This document shows, piece by piece, positions 20,946 to 31,798 of a stretch of 64,000 nt of DNA. Every line of letters starts with the position of its first letter. Position 1 is the stretch's first letter. The stretch comes from Saccharum officinarum. Lineage: Eukaryota; Streptophyta; Magnoliopsida; Poales; Poaceae. The notes below the pieces were generated by a model, which did not search any database, was not told where the DNA came from, and saw nothing but the letters and a program-made list of their open reading frames with translations. The stretch covers positions 20,823,063-20,887,062 of the forward strand of contig CM036179.1 in the NCBI GenBank assembly GCA_020631735.1, given 5' to 3'. Position numbers and translations under genes: made by a program.

Positions 20946-22914
20946 TGAAAGGTCTTGATGGCTAGAGGGGGGGTGAATAGCCTATTAAAATTTTCTACAA
21001 TGACAAGCTAAACAAGTTTATCAATATAACAAATAGCGAGATGCGAGTTTTGCTTAGCCTATGGGTGTTTGCAAGCCACCTATCCAATTCACAATTCTAG
21101 TATTTGCACTCAACCGCACAAGTCAAACCGAGAAGTTAAGTACAACTACAACTAGCAAGCTACACAAGAGAACTACTCTAGCTAAGCTAACTAGCTAGCA
21201 AAGATAACTAAGAAATTAATACAAGAGAGATAGGAGGGTATCACCGAGGGGCGAAGTATTGAGCCAACCAATATGATCAACAATGAATACCAAGATAACC
21301 AAACACCGGGATCAATCAATCACAATATGAAAGTGATGACACGAAGATTTATCCCGAGGTTCACGTGCTTGCCGGCACGCTAGTCCCCGTTGTGTCCCTC
21401 TTCACCACGTGGTTCGGTGGCTAATCGGTCTCACACCGAGCCTCTCAAAAGGCACCACAAGAACCTACCAAATGGCAAAAGGTTGCAATGACACGAGCAA
21501 TATACTAACGTTGCCTTTGGCGCTTCGCCGAGGTAGGCACAAACCCCTCACAATCACCGGAGGTGGCCAAGAACAATCACCAACTCTTGCCAACGCCTCC
21601 AAGCTGCTCAAAGCCGTCTAGGTGGCGGCAACCACCAAGAGAAACAAGAATCCCGCAGCAAATCAACCACCAAGTGCCAACTAGATGCTATCTCACAATG
21701 CAAATGCACTTGGATCACTCAATCTCACTTCGAATATGCAAAGAAGCAAGAGAGATGAGTGGGAGGGGAGTTGCTTAGCTCAAAGTGCTCACAAGTATGT
21801 CAAATGTTCGAGAGTAAGAGCCTTGAGCCGGCCAATGAGTATTTATAGACGTACCCCTTCGAATATAGCCGTTAGAAACTTAAACAGCCAAAATCGGGGT
21901 GACCGGACGCGCTGGTCCAACTGACCGGACGCGCCGGTCGCCCAACGGCTAACATGTGAAACACTGACCGGACGCGCTGGTCCAAACGACCGGACGCGCT
22001 GGTCGCCCAACGGCTAACTGCGAAGCAACGACCGGACGCGCTGGTCCAACTGACCGGACGCGCCGGGAACGACCGGACGCGCTGGTCCCGTGTAGGACCG
22101 GACGCGCTGGTCGCCTGAGCAGTGCTCAACGAAATAGTGACCGGACGCGCTTAAGAAGATGACCGGACGCGACAGTGCCAGCGTCCGGTGAGTGTCCAGT
22201 AAGCTCCCTGGACGACCGGACGCGTCAGATCATCAGTGACCGGACGCGCCTCGCGTCCGATCATCGAACTGAAAAACACGCAGACACTGAACACTGACCG
22301 GACGCGTCCGGTCCTGCAAGGACCGCGTCCGGTCACCTCTGTGACCTCCGTTCGCCTCCGTTTCTTTTCGGACTTCCGGCGTAGTGGAAAATAGGCATTT
22401 CATATCCCCGAAATCGTCTGAATCCCGCGCTCGCACGCTCGGCGGGAGGGAGAGAAGACCCCAAACCCTCTCTACCGCTCAAACTCCACCGCCGTCGCAA
22501 ACGTGCTAACATCACCAAGTGATCTCGTCATGTGTGAGTGTGTTAGCATTTTCACAATCATTTTCCGAGGCGATATTAGTTCTATCCAAATGCATATGAT
22601 CATGAAATGCACATCTAGAGGCACTTAGGAGTTCAATAGCCGCGTCATTCCCCTCTTTATAGTACGGCTATCTATCCTATAATGTAACCACACCCACTAG
22701 GTGTCTTGGTTACTAAAACACAACCCTTAAGCATATACCTTTGCCTTGATCACGTAGGGTTGCGTCCAAATCCAAGTGTGGCCATCATGATCACCATGTT
22801 CATCTTGCCACCAACCTTGGAGTGTACTAATCCTCATATGCTACATACAACTTAGGCATAGGATTAGTACTTAGGCATTGTCACTAATTACCAACACCAA
22901 ACATAGGACTTTCA
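20946..22914 (-). repeat. Element A 5' LTR
   Basis: It is TG...CA and 1969 bp, partner of 12357-14323. The minus-strand TATA box TCTATAAATA is at 21840-21849. A further near-identical copy at 35245-37213 belongs to the overlapping contig. Confidence 0.95.
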
Positions 22915-22957
22915 CCAATGCCTTCCTCCGGCTTTGTAATTGACCAACAAGACAAGA
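22915..22957 (-). other. Element B gag-pol spacer, resumed after element A
   Basis: It begins with the duplicated CCAAT and aligns with 18668-18714 of element A (ATGCCTTCCTCCGGC then TTGTAATT). This shows that the interrupted host is a sister Sirevirus. Confidence 0.8.
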
Positions 22958-25033
22958 TCAATTCTTTTTAGGTACCCAAACTTGTTTGGGTCCTCCAAAG
23001 TTAGTGACCAAGCTCTTTGGTACCCAAATGGCTTTCTTCTTTAAGCCCATCCATGGTGCACCAATGAACTTAGCATGAACACCATTTATACCCTTGGTAA
23101 GTATATAGAAAGAATCAAACTTAATTGAGGATACTTTAGCATTGGATTTCTTGTTCATGCAATGTTGCTCTATGTGACCAACTTGCTTGCAACTTTTGCA
23201 ATAGCTACCATTGTTCTTCACAAAACGAGTCTTGTGAGGAGCAAAAGCGACCTTGCCTTTCTTGGGGTTATAGCCCAATCCCTCTTTATAGAGAGAAGCC
23301 CTTTGGCTACCCAAGCACATAAGCAAGCGGTCCTCACCACCATAAGCCTTAGCTAAGGTGTGATTGAGCTCTTTTACCTCCTTCTTGAGAATTTCATTCT
23401 CAACTATTAGTGTGGAGTCACAAGTGAAACCGTCACTACTAGATGATGATGATGTAGATGAGCTACATGGAGGGTTAGTGGAAACAACAATAGGCTTATG
23501 TAAAGATTCATCAATTATATCACATGATATGCCTATGTTGCAAGTTTTAGCTTTTTCAACATTAGTTGGCATGTTCTCACATTTTTCAGCTAGAGAGGAA
23601 TGAGCTTCTTCAAGCTTAGTGTGAGACTTTTGAAGCTTCTTATGGTCTACCTTTAGACTCTCATAAGATGCCCTAAGCTCATCAAGTTCTTGCATAAGGT
23701 TTTTCTTTTCCTTAAGTAAGCCCTTGCACTCCTTTCTAGTTTCTTTAAAGTGTTGAGTGCAATCTTCTAGCATAGTGATTAGTTCATCTTTAGTGAATTT
23801 TTCTTCATCACTATCACTATCACTAGCATTATCATGATCACTCTCATCATCGGATGATACCTTAGCGGCCTTAGCCATGAAGCACGATGGAGTGTCGAAG
23901 AGGGAGACCTTCTCTTGGATGGCAATGCTAGCATGTCCCTTCTTCTTGCTCTTGTAGTCATCCTCATCATCACTTGAGGAATCATCACTATCCCATGTAG
24001 CAACATGAGAATCATTCTTCTTTGTATGAGAGCTCTCCTTCTTTTCTTGCTTCTTCTTTTGCTTCTTCCTCTCCTTCTTGATAGCATCTTCATCATCACT
24101 ATCATAAGGACACTTTGCAATGAGATGATCTTTGCTATGGCATCTAAAGCATCTCATGGTATGCTCATTCTTCTTAGATGAGTTCTTTCTCCTTCTTGCA
24201 CGATAGCCCTTCTTCTTCATGAATTCGTCAAATTGCTTGACAAAGAGAGCCATCTTCTCATCAATGTCATCACTATCACAAGAGCTTGAGTCTTCTTCAC
24301 TTGATGATTCAATCTTGGATTTGCCCTTGAATGTGGTGGCTTTGAATGCCACACTCTTCTTCTTCTCATCATCCTTCTTCTCATTTTCCTTCTTCTTCTT
24401 CTTGACCAACTCATCCTTCTCATCATCTTCTCTATATGAATCATCGGTCATTACCTCTTGAAATATTTGTTGAGGAGTTGAATCCTTCAATGTAGTCCTC
24501 ACTAGCACGGTGATCAATGTATCAAATCTCTTGGGCAAGCTTCTCAAGAACTTCATAGAGAATTGGTTGTCCTTGACCTCCTCACCAAGTGCCTTGAGCT
24601 CATTCACAATGACTTGCAATCTATAAAACATTTCCGGTACACTCTCATCTTCTTGCATCTTGAAGCTTGAAAATTTTTCTTGCAAGATATATGCTTTAGC
24701 GGTCTTTGTGCCTTCGGTGCCCTCAAATGTTTCTTCTAGCTTGGCCCAAGCATCATGAGCGATCTCAATGTTCTTCACTTGCTCAAAGGTCTTGTCATCT
24801 AGTGCCTCATGAAGAGCACTAATGGCAATGTCATTGCATTGGAGTTTCTTCTCTTCCACCGGTGTAGGTACTTCCGGATTAGCAACCTCAAATTTTGTTT
24901 CGGTGACCTTCCACACTTCTCTATTTATTGACTTGAGGTGTGCGGTCATCTTAACCTTCCAATATGCATAATTTGTGCCATCAAAGTGAGGTGCCTTCTT
25001 GGTGTTGTTGATGTGCAAGCTTAATTGAGCCAT
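22958..25033 (-). CDS. gag: Element B gag, open
   Basis: The 691-codon frame starts MAQLSLHINNTKKAPHFDG. A UBN2-type copia gag domain covers roughly residues 15-200 (WKVKMTAHL, PEMFYRLQVIVNEL, KFLRSLPKRFD). Lys/Glu and Asp/Ser-rich linkers follow. Knuckle 1, CFRCHSKDHLIAKC, is at 295-308. A coiled-coil segment lies at roughly 430-510 (LLKEKKNLMQELDELRASYE), and knuckle 2, CKSCKQVGHIEQHC, is near 630. Both knuckles keep the C-x2-C-x4-H-x4-C pattern. The length, two knuckles and coiled coil fit Sirevirus gag. It is separated from its own pol by element A, so element B cannot be expressed as a unit, although this protein could still be made. Confidence 0.92.
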   Translation of the reverse strand: MAQLSLHINNTKKAPHFDGTNYAYWKVKMTAHLKSINREVWKVTETKFEVANPEVPTPVEEKKLQCNDIAISALHEALDDKTFEQVKNIEIAHDAWAKLEETFEGTEGTKTAKAYILQEKFSSFKMQEDESVPEMFYRLQVIVNELKALGEEVKDNQFSMKFLRSLPKRFDTLITVLVRTTLKDSTPQQIFQEVMTDDSYREDDEKDELVKKKKKENEKKDDEKKKSVAFKATTFKGKSKIESSSEEDSSSCDSDDIDEKMALFVKQFDEFMKKKGYRARRRKNSSKKNEHTMRCFRCHSKDHLIAKCPYDSDDEDAIKKERKKQKKKQEKKESSHTKKNDSHVATWDSDDSSSDDEDDYKSKKKGHASIAIQEKVSLFDTPSCFMAKAAKVSSDDESDHDNASDSDSDEEKFTKDELITMLEDCTQHFKETRKECKGLLKEKKNLMQELDELRASYESLKVDHKKLQKSHTKLEEAHSSLAEKCENMPTNVEKAKTCNIGISCDIIDESLHKPIVVSTNPPCSSSTSSSSSSDGFTCDSTLIVENEILKKEVKELNHTLAKAYGGEDRLLMCLGSQRASLYKEGLGYNPKKGKVAFAPHKTRFVKNNGSYCKSCKQVGHIEQHCMNKKSNAKVSSIKFDSFYILTKGINGVHAKFIGAPWMGLKKKAIWVPKSLVTNFGGPKQVWVPKKN

Positions 25034-25078
25034 TTCTTTTTCACCGTAGGTTGTTAAGCCTCAAATAAACGATGCCTC

Positions 25079-25091
25079 GGCTCTGATACCA
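25079..25091 (-). other. Element B primer-binding site
   Basis: The minus strand reads TGGTATCAGAGCC two bases inside the 5' LTR, complementary to initiator Met-tRNA. Confidence 0.9.
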
Positions 25092-25093
25092 CT

Positions 25094-27151
25094 TGTAAGG
25101 TCCGAATGGCTAGAGGGGGGGTGAATAGCCTAATTAAAACTTCTACAAGAATTACTTAACCACAAGTTAGTATAAAAGGTGGCGGAGCAAAATGCACTAG
25201 CTCTAACTAATTAAGCAAGCCACCTACACAAGTCTAGTACAAGGCTATCCACTAAACACTACAACAACAACAAACTAGATACAAGATGTAAAACGAGAGA
25301 AGAGCTTCGAGTGATTATACCGCCGTGTAGAGATGAGAAGTACCAATCAATCAATCACACAAGAGAAATCCTCGGGAAGAGAATGACACAAGAATTTATC
25401 CCGAGGTTCACTTGCTTCCCGGCAAGCTACTCCTCGTTGTGGCGATGCACCCACTTGTCGGTTCGCGAGCTAATCAACTATCAAGAGTTGAGCCCTCGGC
25501 GGGCGCCGCACAACCGCACACAAGATGGGGATCCTCCAAGCCATGAGCTCCACTAGAGTATCCAATTTGTGAACTCCCGCGGGGAAGGATCAAGAACCCC
25601 TTACAACACTTGGTGAAGGCTCCAACAATCTCCAATTGCGAGCTCAATCACCTCCGCTGCTCCAAGCCGTCTACCATGTCGGGAAACACGGAAGAGTAAC
25701 GAGAAATCCGCAGCAACTCGAAGATCAAGTGCCTCTAGAATGCAACTCTCAAGCAATGCACTTGAATCTCACTCAATCTCACTCAAGATGTGCAATCAAT
25801 CAAAGAGATGAGTGGAGGGGTTGTTCTCTAGCTCAAAGGATGTCTCTATATCTCAAAATATGCAAGAGTTGCCCTCAAACCCCGGACATCCTCTATTTAT
25901 AACGAAGGGGTACGCAGCTAGCCGTTACGGACGACGCAGCGAAAATCGTGCTGACCAGACGCTCCGGTCAGGGTGACCGGACGCGTCCGGTCACTACACG
26001 ACAACCGTGAACTGTGCGCGTCAGAACTAGCCGTTGCCCTGACCGGACGCACTGAACCGAGTGACCGGACGCGACAGTCCCAGCGTCCGGTCGCGTTCCA
26101 GTAAGCTCCCGTTGAGACCGGACGCGTCAGATCACACGTGACCGGACGCGCTCAACGAGTGACCGGACGCGACAGTGCCAGCGTCCGGTCGCGTTCCAGT
26201 AAGCTCCAGCTACGACCGGACGCGTCCGATCGTACGTGACCGGACGCGCCGCGCGTCCGATCGTCACTCCGCTTCGCTCTGTGTTCCTGGACGCCTGACC
26301 GGACGCTCCGGTCCCGTGAAGGACCGGACGCGCCGGTCGCGCGCTTCTCTCTTACGCTCAGTTGTACTGACCGGACGCGCTGGTCAGGCCAGACCCGCGT
26401 CCGGTCACAAACCCTAGAGCTCGCGCCGCGTTGAACTGACCGGACGCGTCCGGTCAAACCGAGACCACGTCCGGTGCAGCGTCCGATCGCCGTTTTTCAG
26501 TGAAAAATATTTCGGACTTTCGCCACCTTTTCTCGCCTCCGGCGTAATAGAAAATAGGCATTTCATTTTCTCGAAAACGCCTGAATCCCGCGCTCGCACG
26601 CTCGGCGGGAGGGAGAGCGAACCCCAAACCCCTTAATACCGCTCAAACACCACCGCCTTCACAAATGTGCTAACACCACCAAGTGTACACCACAAAGTGC
26701 ATGTGTGTTAGCATTTCACAAACATTTTCCAAGGCGTTATGTTAGTTCTCAACTAGATCCTAATGCATATGCTCAAGACATTGATCTAGTGGCACTTGAT
26801 TCCCGAGCTAACCGTGATTGCCCCTCTTGATAGTCGACTATGTATCCTAAATCCGGTCAATCACTTCTCTACTCAACTTAGACCGGCAAAAGGAAAACCC
26901 TATGGTTATACCTTTGCCTTGCGCTCTTAGATCTTTCTCCTCCACTTGATCATCAAGTTCATCATATTATGTGCATCTCCACCATGATCGTCATTTCATG
27001 TCCATGCACCATTTCTTTGTGATCTTGTGGCCACCACTCCTTGCCACGTACACTTTCATCACATGCGTTGCTTATGCCTAACTCAAAACACTTAACACAT
27101 GGCATTAGCAACTTGGTGTCATTAATTACCAAAACCAAACTTGGGCTTTCA
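25094..27151 (-). repeat. Element B 5' LTR
   Basis: It is 2058 bp, TGTAAGG...CTTTCA, with the TATA-like box at 25893-25902 and the palindrome cluster at about 25945-26490. AGAAC follows at 27152-27156. The gypsy integrase reading frame happens to run on into this LTR for about 60 codons, which is an artefact of insertion and not a fusion protein. Confidence 0.95.
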
Positions 27152-28338
27152 AGAACTCGAACTGGTTGTTCACGATATTCCAAGTCCGCCATGATCCGAA
27201 TACCCTGCGGTTCTATTCTCTCTTTCGGAACACACAGACATTTCTTCAACTGGGATACGTGAAAGACGGGAAAGATCGAACTCATCCCTTCTGGCAATCG
27301 CAACTTGTACGCCACTGGACCCTTTTTCTCTATGATCTGGTATGGTCCTATATATCTTGCAGACAGTTTCTTCTTGATTCCAAACCGTTTCTTTTTCATT
27401 GGGGTAACCTTCAAATAGACATAGTCACCCACTTGGAAATCCAATGGTCTCCTTCTCTTATCTGCATAACTCTTCTGACGAGACTGTACAGCTTGCATGT
27501 TTTGTTGGATAATACGGACCTTCTTCTCTGCCTCATCTACAAAATCAATTCCATAAAACCTTCTTTCTCCAGGCTCTACCCAATTTAACGGTGTCCTGCA
27601 CTTCCTGCCATATAAAGCTTCAAAAGGTGCCATCTTGATACTCTCTTGGTAACTGTTGTTGTAAGCGAATTCTGCCAACAGTAACCAGGATTCCCATGAG
27701 CCTCTGGATGATAGTACACAAGCTCTAAGCATATCTTCAAGTACAGCATTAACTCGTTCTGTCTGCCCGTCTGTCTGTGGATGGTAAGCCGTACTACGAA
27801 TCAAACTAGTACCCAAACCTTTATGAAGATGTTCCCAAAAATGAGAGGTAAACTGTGAACCACGATCAGACACGATCGTTTTTGGTATACCATGTAATCG
27901 GACAATCTCAGCAATATACTTTTCTGCATATTGAGGTGGTCGGAATGTTGTCTTAACTGGCAGAAAGTGAGCTGTCTTGGTGAGACGATCTACTATTACC
28001 CAAATAGAATCATGTCCCTTCTGTGTGGTGGGAAGACCACTGATGAAATCCATACTTATATTATCCCATTTCCAATCAGGTACAGACAAGGGTTGCAGAA
28101 GTCCTGCAGGTCTCATGTGAAGAGCTTTAACTCTACAACACATGTCACAACGAGCAACGTATGCTGCAATTTCTTTTTTCATCTTAGTCCACCAATAACG
28201 GGGTCGCAAATCTTGGTACATCTTACTACTTCCGGGGTGAATAGATAGCTTGGAATGATGGGTCTCATTCATCAACTTGTTCTTAAGCTCTCTATCCTTA
28301 GGTACCACCAGGCGATCCTTAAACCATAACACTCCTTA
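27152..28338 (-). pseudogene. pol: Element C integrase region
   Basis: The open frame begins MLWFKDRLVVP just after a TAA stop (28336-28338) that cuts it from RT-RNase H. It holds the HHCC zinc domain (THHSKLSIHPG, CDMCCRVKA), the catalytic core (SMDFISGLP, IVSDRGSQFTS, TDGQTERVNAVLEDML) and the GPY/F-like stretch (ARYIGPYQII, VAYKLRLP, FHVSQLKKC). It reaches EQPVRVL at the chromodomain entry, where element B is inserted. The catalytic D-D-E residues are present. Without the upstream frame it could not be released from a polyprotein. Confidence 0.88.
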
Positions 28339-30180
28339 GTCATCCAATCGAAAGTGTTTGGTGGGTTCCCTCTTCATCTTCTCCTTGATATAAAAGATTC
28401 CCTTATCTGTCTTCTGACCTTCAATGATCTGATTTTTCAGAGTGCAACTGATCTGAATATTATGCAATACAGCAGGATGTAACAATTTGAACCCTTCTTC
28501 AAACAACGGTTGTACATCAATAGCATGTGATTTTCTGCTCAGTGCATCTGCTACTACATTAGCCTTCCCGGGATGATAATGCACGTTTAGATTATAGTCC
28601 TTTATCAGCTCTAACCATCTTCTCTATCGCATGTTCAACTCAGATTGGGTAAAAATGTATTTGAAACTCTTATGATCTGTAAAGAGGTTACACACATTAC
28701 CCAACAGGTAGTGTCTCCAAATCTTTAGAGCATGCACTACTGTTGCAAGCTCTAAATCATGTGTAGGATAGTTAACTTCATGTTTCCTCAATTGACGTGA
28801 GGCATAGGCAATGACCCTTCCATTTTGCATTAGTACACATCCTAACCCATTCTTAGATGCGTCACAGAACACATCAAATGACTTTTCTATATCCGGTTGG
28901 GCCAGAACAGGAGCAGTGGTCAACAACTTTCGCAAGGTGCAGAAAGCTACCTCGCACTCCTCTATCCATACAAACTTATGATCCTTCTGTAACAGACTTG
29001 TCATTAGTTTGGCAATCTTCGAGAAATCTGGTATGAAGCGACGATAGTAACCGGCTAAACCAAGAAAACTGCGAACTTTATGCACTGAGGTTGGTGACTT
29101 CCAGTCCATAACCTCTTGCACCTTACTAGGGTCTACGAAAATGCCATTTTCAGATAACACGTGGCCGAAAAAAGGAACTGTCTTAAGCCAGAACTCACAC
29201 TTGCTGAACTTCGCATACAGTTGATGTTCTCTGAGTCTAGTCAAGACAATCCTGAGGTACTCTGTGTGATCTTCTTCATTCTCTGAATATATTAGAATGT
29301 CATCAATGAACACAATCACAAACTTGTCCAACTCGGGCATGAAAACAGAATTCATCAGATACATAAAGTATGCAGGAGCGTTTGTCAATCCGAAGGACAT
29401 GACAAGATACTTGTACAAGCCATATCTGGTAGAGAACGCAGTCTTAGGCACATCTTGCGACCTAATCTTTATCTGATGGTATCCTGATCTCAAATCTATC
29501 TTAGAGAACACTTTGACTTTAGACAATTGGTCAAACAAGATATCAATCCGAGGAAGAGGATACTTGTTTTTAATTGTCACTGCATTCAGTGGTCGATAAT
29601 CCACGCACATGCGTAAGGAGTTATCCTTCTTCTTTTTCACAAATAGAGCGGGGCATCCCCATTCAGACGAGCTAGGACGAATCAAACCTTTCTTTAGTAA
29701 GTCCTGGAGTTGCTTCTTCAATTCGGCTAACTCATTGGGAGGCATCCGATAGGGCCTTCTCGAGATCGGTGCTGTTCCCGGAATTAACTCAATGGCAAAC
29801 TCAACATCTCGGTCTGGTGGAAGTCCAGGTAACTCATCCGGAAACACATCTGGAAACTCACAGACCACTGGAATCTGGGCTAGCAGAGTAGTTTGGACCG
29901 CACAAGTCGTGCTAGCTAGGACTACTTTCTGAGGTAGGACCACTCGAAAGGTGCCTTCTCCACTTGGTTCCTTAAGAGAGATACTCCTTCCTCCAATATT
30001 GATTACTACCCCCATCTTATTCATCCAGTTCATACCCATGATCACATCCAAAACTAACCCTGGCATGACTATCAGATTAAGCTTATATTGCCGGCTTGAT
30101 ATGTTTAGGATTACTCCCTGAACTATCTGATTAGTCAATAGATCAGCCCTAGCTAAACTGATTTTATATACACATTTCAA
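28336..30180 (-). pseudogene. pol: Element C reverse transcriptase and RNase H
   Basis: The 518-codon frame (30180-28624) carries gypsy RT motifs [49 protein letters not shown], the F-I-D-D catalytic box ([12 protein letters not shown]) and RNase [17 protein letters not shown] at 28624-28626 ends it inside RNase H. The frame then reopens (28623-28339) with [16 protein letters not shown] before a TAA at 28336-28338. In the contig-3 copy the same region has one base fewer in a G run and splits in two, while the two stops are identical. Confidence 0.9.
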
Positions 30181-30354
30181 TTCAACTATTTTTTGCTCAT
30201 GCCTCTTAACAAATGCTTGACTTACAAAGGAATGAGATGATCAGGAATTAAATAAGACTACTGCAGGATGATTGTTGATAGAAAACATACTAGCTATTAC
30301 CGGTTCTCCTTCTAGGATGTCATCCACGGTGGTGTGATGCACACGAGCTTGATA
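30181..30354 (-). pseudogene. Element C protease region, active site destroyed
   Basis: Between gag and RT the frame encodes VDDILEGEPVIASMFSINN and then the position of the aspartic protease active site. There the catalytic Asp codon is AAT (Asn, 30247-30249) and the Gly codon two further on is TGA (30241-30243). A TAG at 30355-30357 already separates it from gag. Both changes are the same in the second assembled copy. Confidence 0.8.
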
Positions 30355-31434
30355 CTACGTCTGCTGTTTCTTAGGGTAGGAACAAAACTTTGCAAAGTGT
30401 CCGGGTTGGTTGTAGTTGAAGCACGGTCCCTTCACTTGAGCCACAGTTCCAGATGAACTGCCTTGTCCTGTCTTCGCCTGAGGCAATGCCATCTTGAATG
30501 GTTTCTGGTTCCTCTGGGGTTGCTGAGCATTCTGATTCTTCCTTTGCGGTGGCCTAAACCTTGCACCTGGGGCAGGCGATCGATAAGCTGGATGGTTGGC
30601 CACTAGGGCTCTGGACTGGGACGAACCCGACTCGAAAGCTCTCTTACGGATCTTGGAAGCAGCATAAACATTGTTGTTCTTTTCTTGCTTCAGACAGTCG
30701 CTAACGAAATCGTTGAAACTAGTCCTCATATTTGTACCCACATGTTTCATCATCTTGGGATTCAGGCCTCTTTTGAAGCTAGCGATCTTCTTGGCCTCAG
30801 TATTCACCATATCAAGGGCATAACGACTCAGGTTGTTGAATGCATGTAGATATTGAGTTACAGTCTTCGTGCCTTGATTCAGTGCTAGAAATTCCCCAAG
30901 CTTCATCTCGATCAGACCAGGTGGAATGTACGTTCCACGGAAAGCTTCGGTGAACTCCTTCCAAGTGATGTGAGCGTGGGGAGGAAAAGTGGTGTGGTGA
31001 TGTTTCCACCACATTCCTGCCGGACCTTGAAGCTGATGAGCTGCATACTCAGTCTTCAACACTTCAGTCATTCTCAAGACACGAAACTTGTCTTCCATAG
31101 TATTAATCCACTCTTCTGCATCCAAGGGTTCTGCGGCTTCCTTAAAGATCGGTGGACGAGTATCCATGAAGTCCTTGAAATTGCCGTACTGATTTGCTTC
31201 ATGCCCACCCGGGTTTATTCCCCGACGGGTGTTGTCTGCGATACTGTGCAACGCAGCTTCCATATTCTGTTGCATACTCTCCATATTACGTTGGCTTCCA
31301 AGAAATTGTGCGAAAAACTGTTCCGCAGTGTAGGGTGGAGGAGGCGGTGGTGGATCACGGTCATCACTAGCAGCTGCACTACCACCAGCCTCAGCGGCAC
31401 CATACACGGTACGACGAGTGTTCGACATCTGCAT
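30355..31434 (-). CDS. gag: Element C gag
   Basis: The 359-codon frame starts MQMSNTRRTVYG. A Pro-rich and Gln-rich N-terminus is followed by the gypsy gag core (DAEEWINTMEDKFRVLRM, GPAGMWWKHHH, WKEFTEAFRGTYIP, FLALNQGTKTVTQYLHAFN), then a basic Gln/Pro linker and a zinc knuckle CFNYNQPGHFAKFC. The second knuckle Cys is Tyr, so zinc binding is probably lost. It ends at a TAG at 30355-30357. The sequence is identical in both assembled copies. Confidence 0.9.
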   Translation of the reverse strand: MQMSNTRRTVYGAAEAGGSAAASDDRDPPPPPPPYTAEQFFAQFLGSQRNMESMQQNMEAALHSIADNTRRGINPGGHEANQYGNFKDFMDTRPPIFKEAAEPLDAEEWINTMEDKFRVLRMTEVLKTEYAAHQLQGPAGMWWKHHHTTFPPHAHITWKEFTEAFRGTYIPPGLIEMKLGEFLALNQGTKTVTQYLHAFNNLSRYALDMVNTEAKKIASFKRGLNPKMMKHVGTNMRTSFNDFVSDCLKQEKNNNVYAASKIRKRAFESGSSQSRALVANHPAYRSPAPGARFRPPQRKNQNAQQPQRNQKPFKMALPQAKTGQGSSSGTVAQVKGPCFNYNQPGHFAKFCSYPKKQQT

Positions 31435-31798
31435 GTTTTAGCAACAGTAATTATTAGGTGATGTTGTAGGAATTGCGACCGAATGAAAAATCATGCTAAA
31501 CTGAATTTACTGGAGAGAATAAATTCATACAATAAAACAGGGGCATAATAAGTCATTCCAATTAACACAACACCACTAATTAAATTACTTAAAGCGCACA
31601 CATCGCGTCCATCACAACCAAGTTGCCAACATACATACACTGGACTTTTTGACGTTCGGATACCGCCACAAACACATCAAAGCTTTCCAACATTACATCA
31701 AAGCCTTAGTCTTTCTACTCATTATTATGTGCCCAACGTGCCAACAAAGCAAAAGATTATGTAGATGGAACCTAGTAGCTAGCGCAACAACTACTAGC
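31435..31798 (-). other. Element C spacer between the extra ORF and gag
   Basis: About 364 bp of AT-rich sequence without an ORF. It might act as leader for gag expression; nothing specific was recognised. Confidence 0.6.

Larger units (their letters stand above)
12357..22914 (-). mobile_element. Element A: near-intact Sirevirus-type Ty1/copia retrotransposon
   Basis: LTRs at 12357-14323 and 20946-22914 (1967 and 1969 bp, TG...CA) flank PBS, gag, pol and PPT on the minus strand. The direct duplication CCAAT lies at 12352-12356 and 22915-22919. It is inserted in element B exactly where B's gag-pol spacer meets the protease start, in the same orientation. About six LTR substitutions were noted by eye, which suggests an insertion in the last few hundred thousand years if grass rates apply. 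Pol is fully open; gag carries a frameshift. It is a relative of B and not a copy of it, since the proteins differ at many positions. Confidence 0.95.
6082..27151 (-). mobile_element. Element B: Sirevirus-type Ty1/copia retrotransposon, interrupted by element A
   Basis: LTRs of about 2.05 kb lie at 6082-8131 (3') and 25094-27151 (5'), both TG...CA, flanked by the direct duplication AGAAC (6077-6081 and 27152-27156). PBS, gag, protease-integrase-RT-RNase H and PPT lie between them in copia order on the minus strand. Removing the nested element A (12357-22914) leaves about 10.5 kb. The long gag with two zinc knuckles, the CCGG-palindrome cluster in the LTR and the repeated PPT-like motifs point to the Sirevirus (SIRE/Maximus) lineage. 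About six substitutions were noted by eye between the LTRs, so insertion was recent. It sits in the chromodomain codons of gypsy element C. Confidence 0.93.

Noticed and set aside
24217..24461. Met/Arg-rich and Ser/Phe-rich ORFs within gag
   Set aside because: They are alternative-frame readings of Lys/Asp/Ser-rich gag linkers.
26962..27151. Integrase ORF reading on into SPSLVLVINDTKLL as a fusion protein
   Set aside because: The extra codons are the end of the element B LTR. The junction carries the AGAAC target duplication, so this is an insertion artefact.
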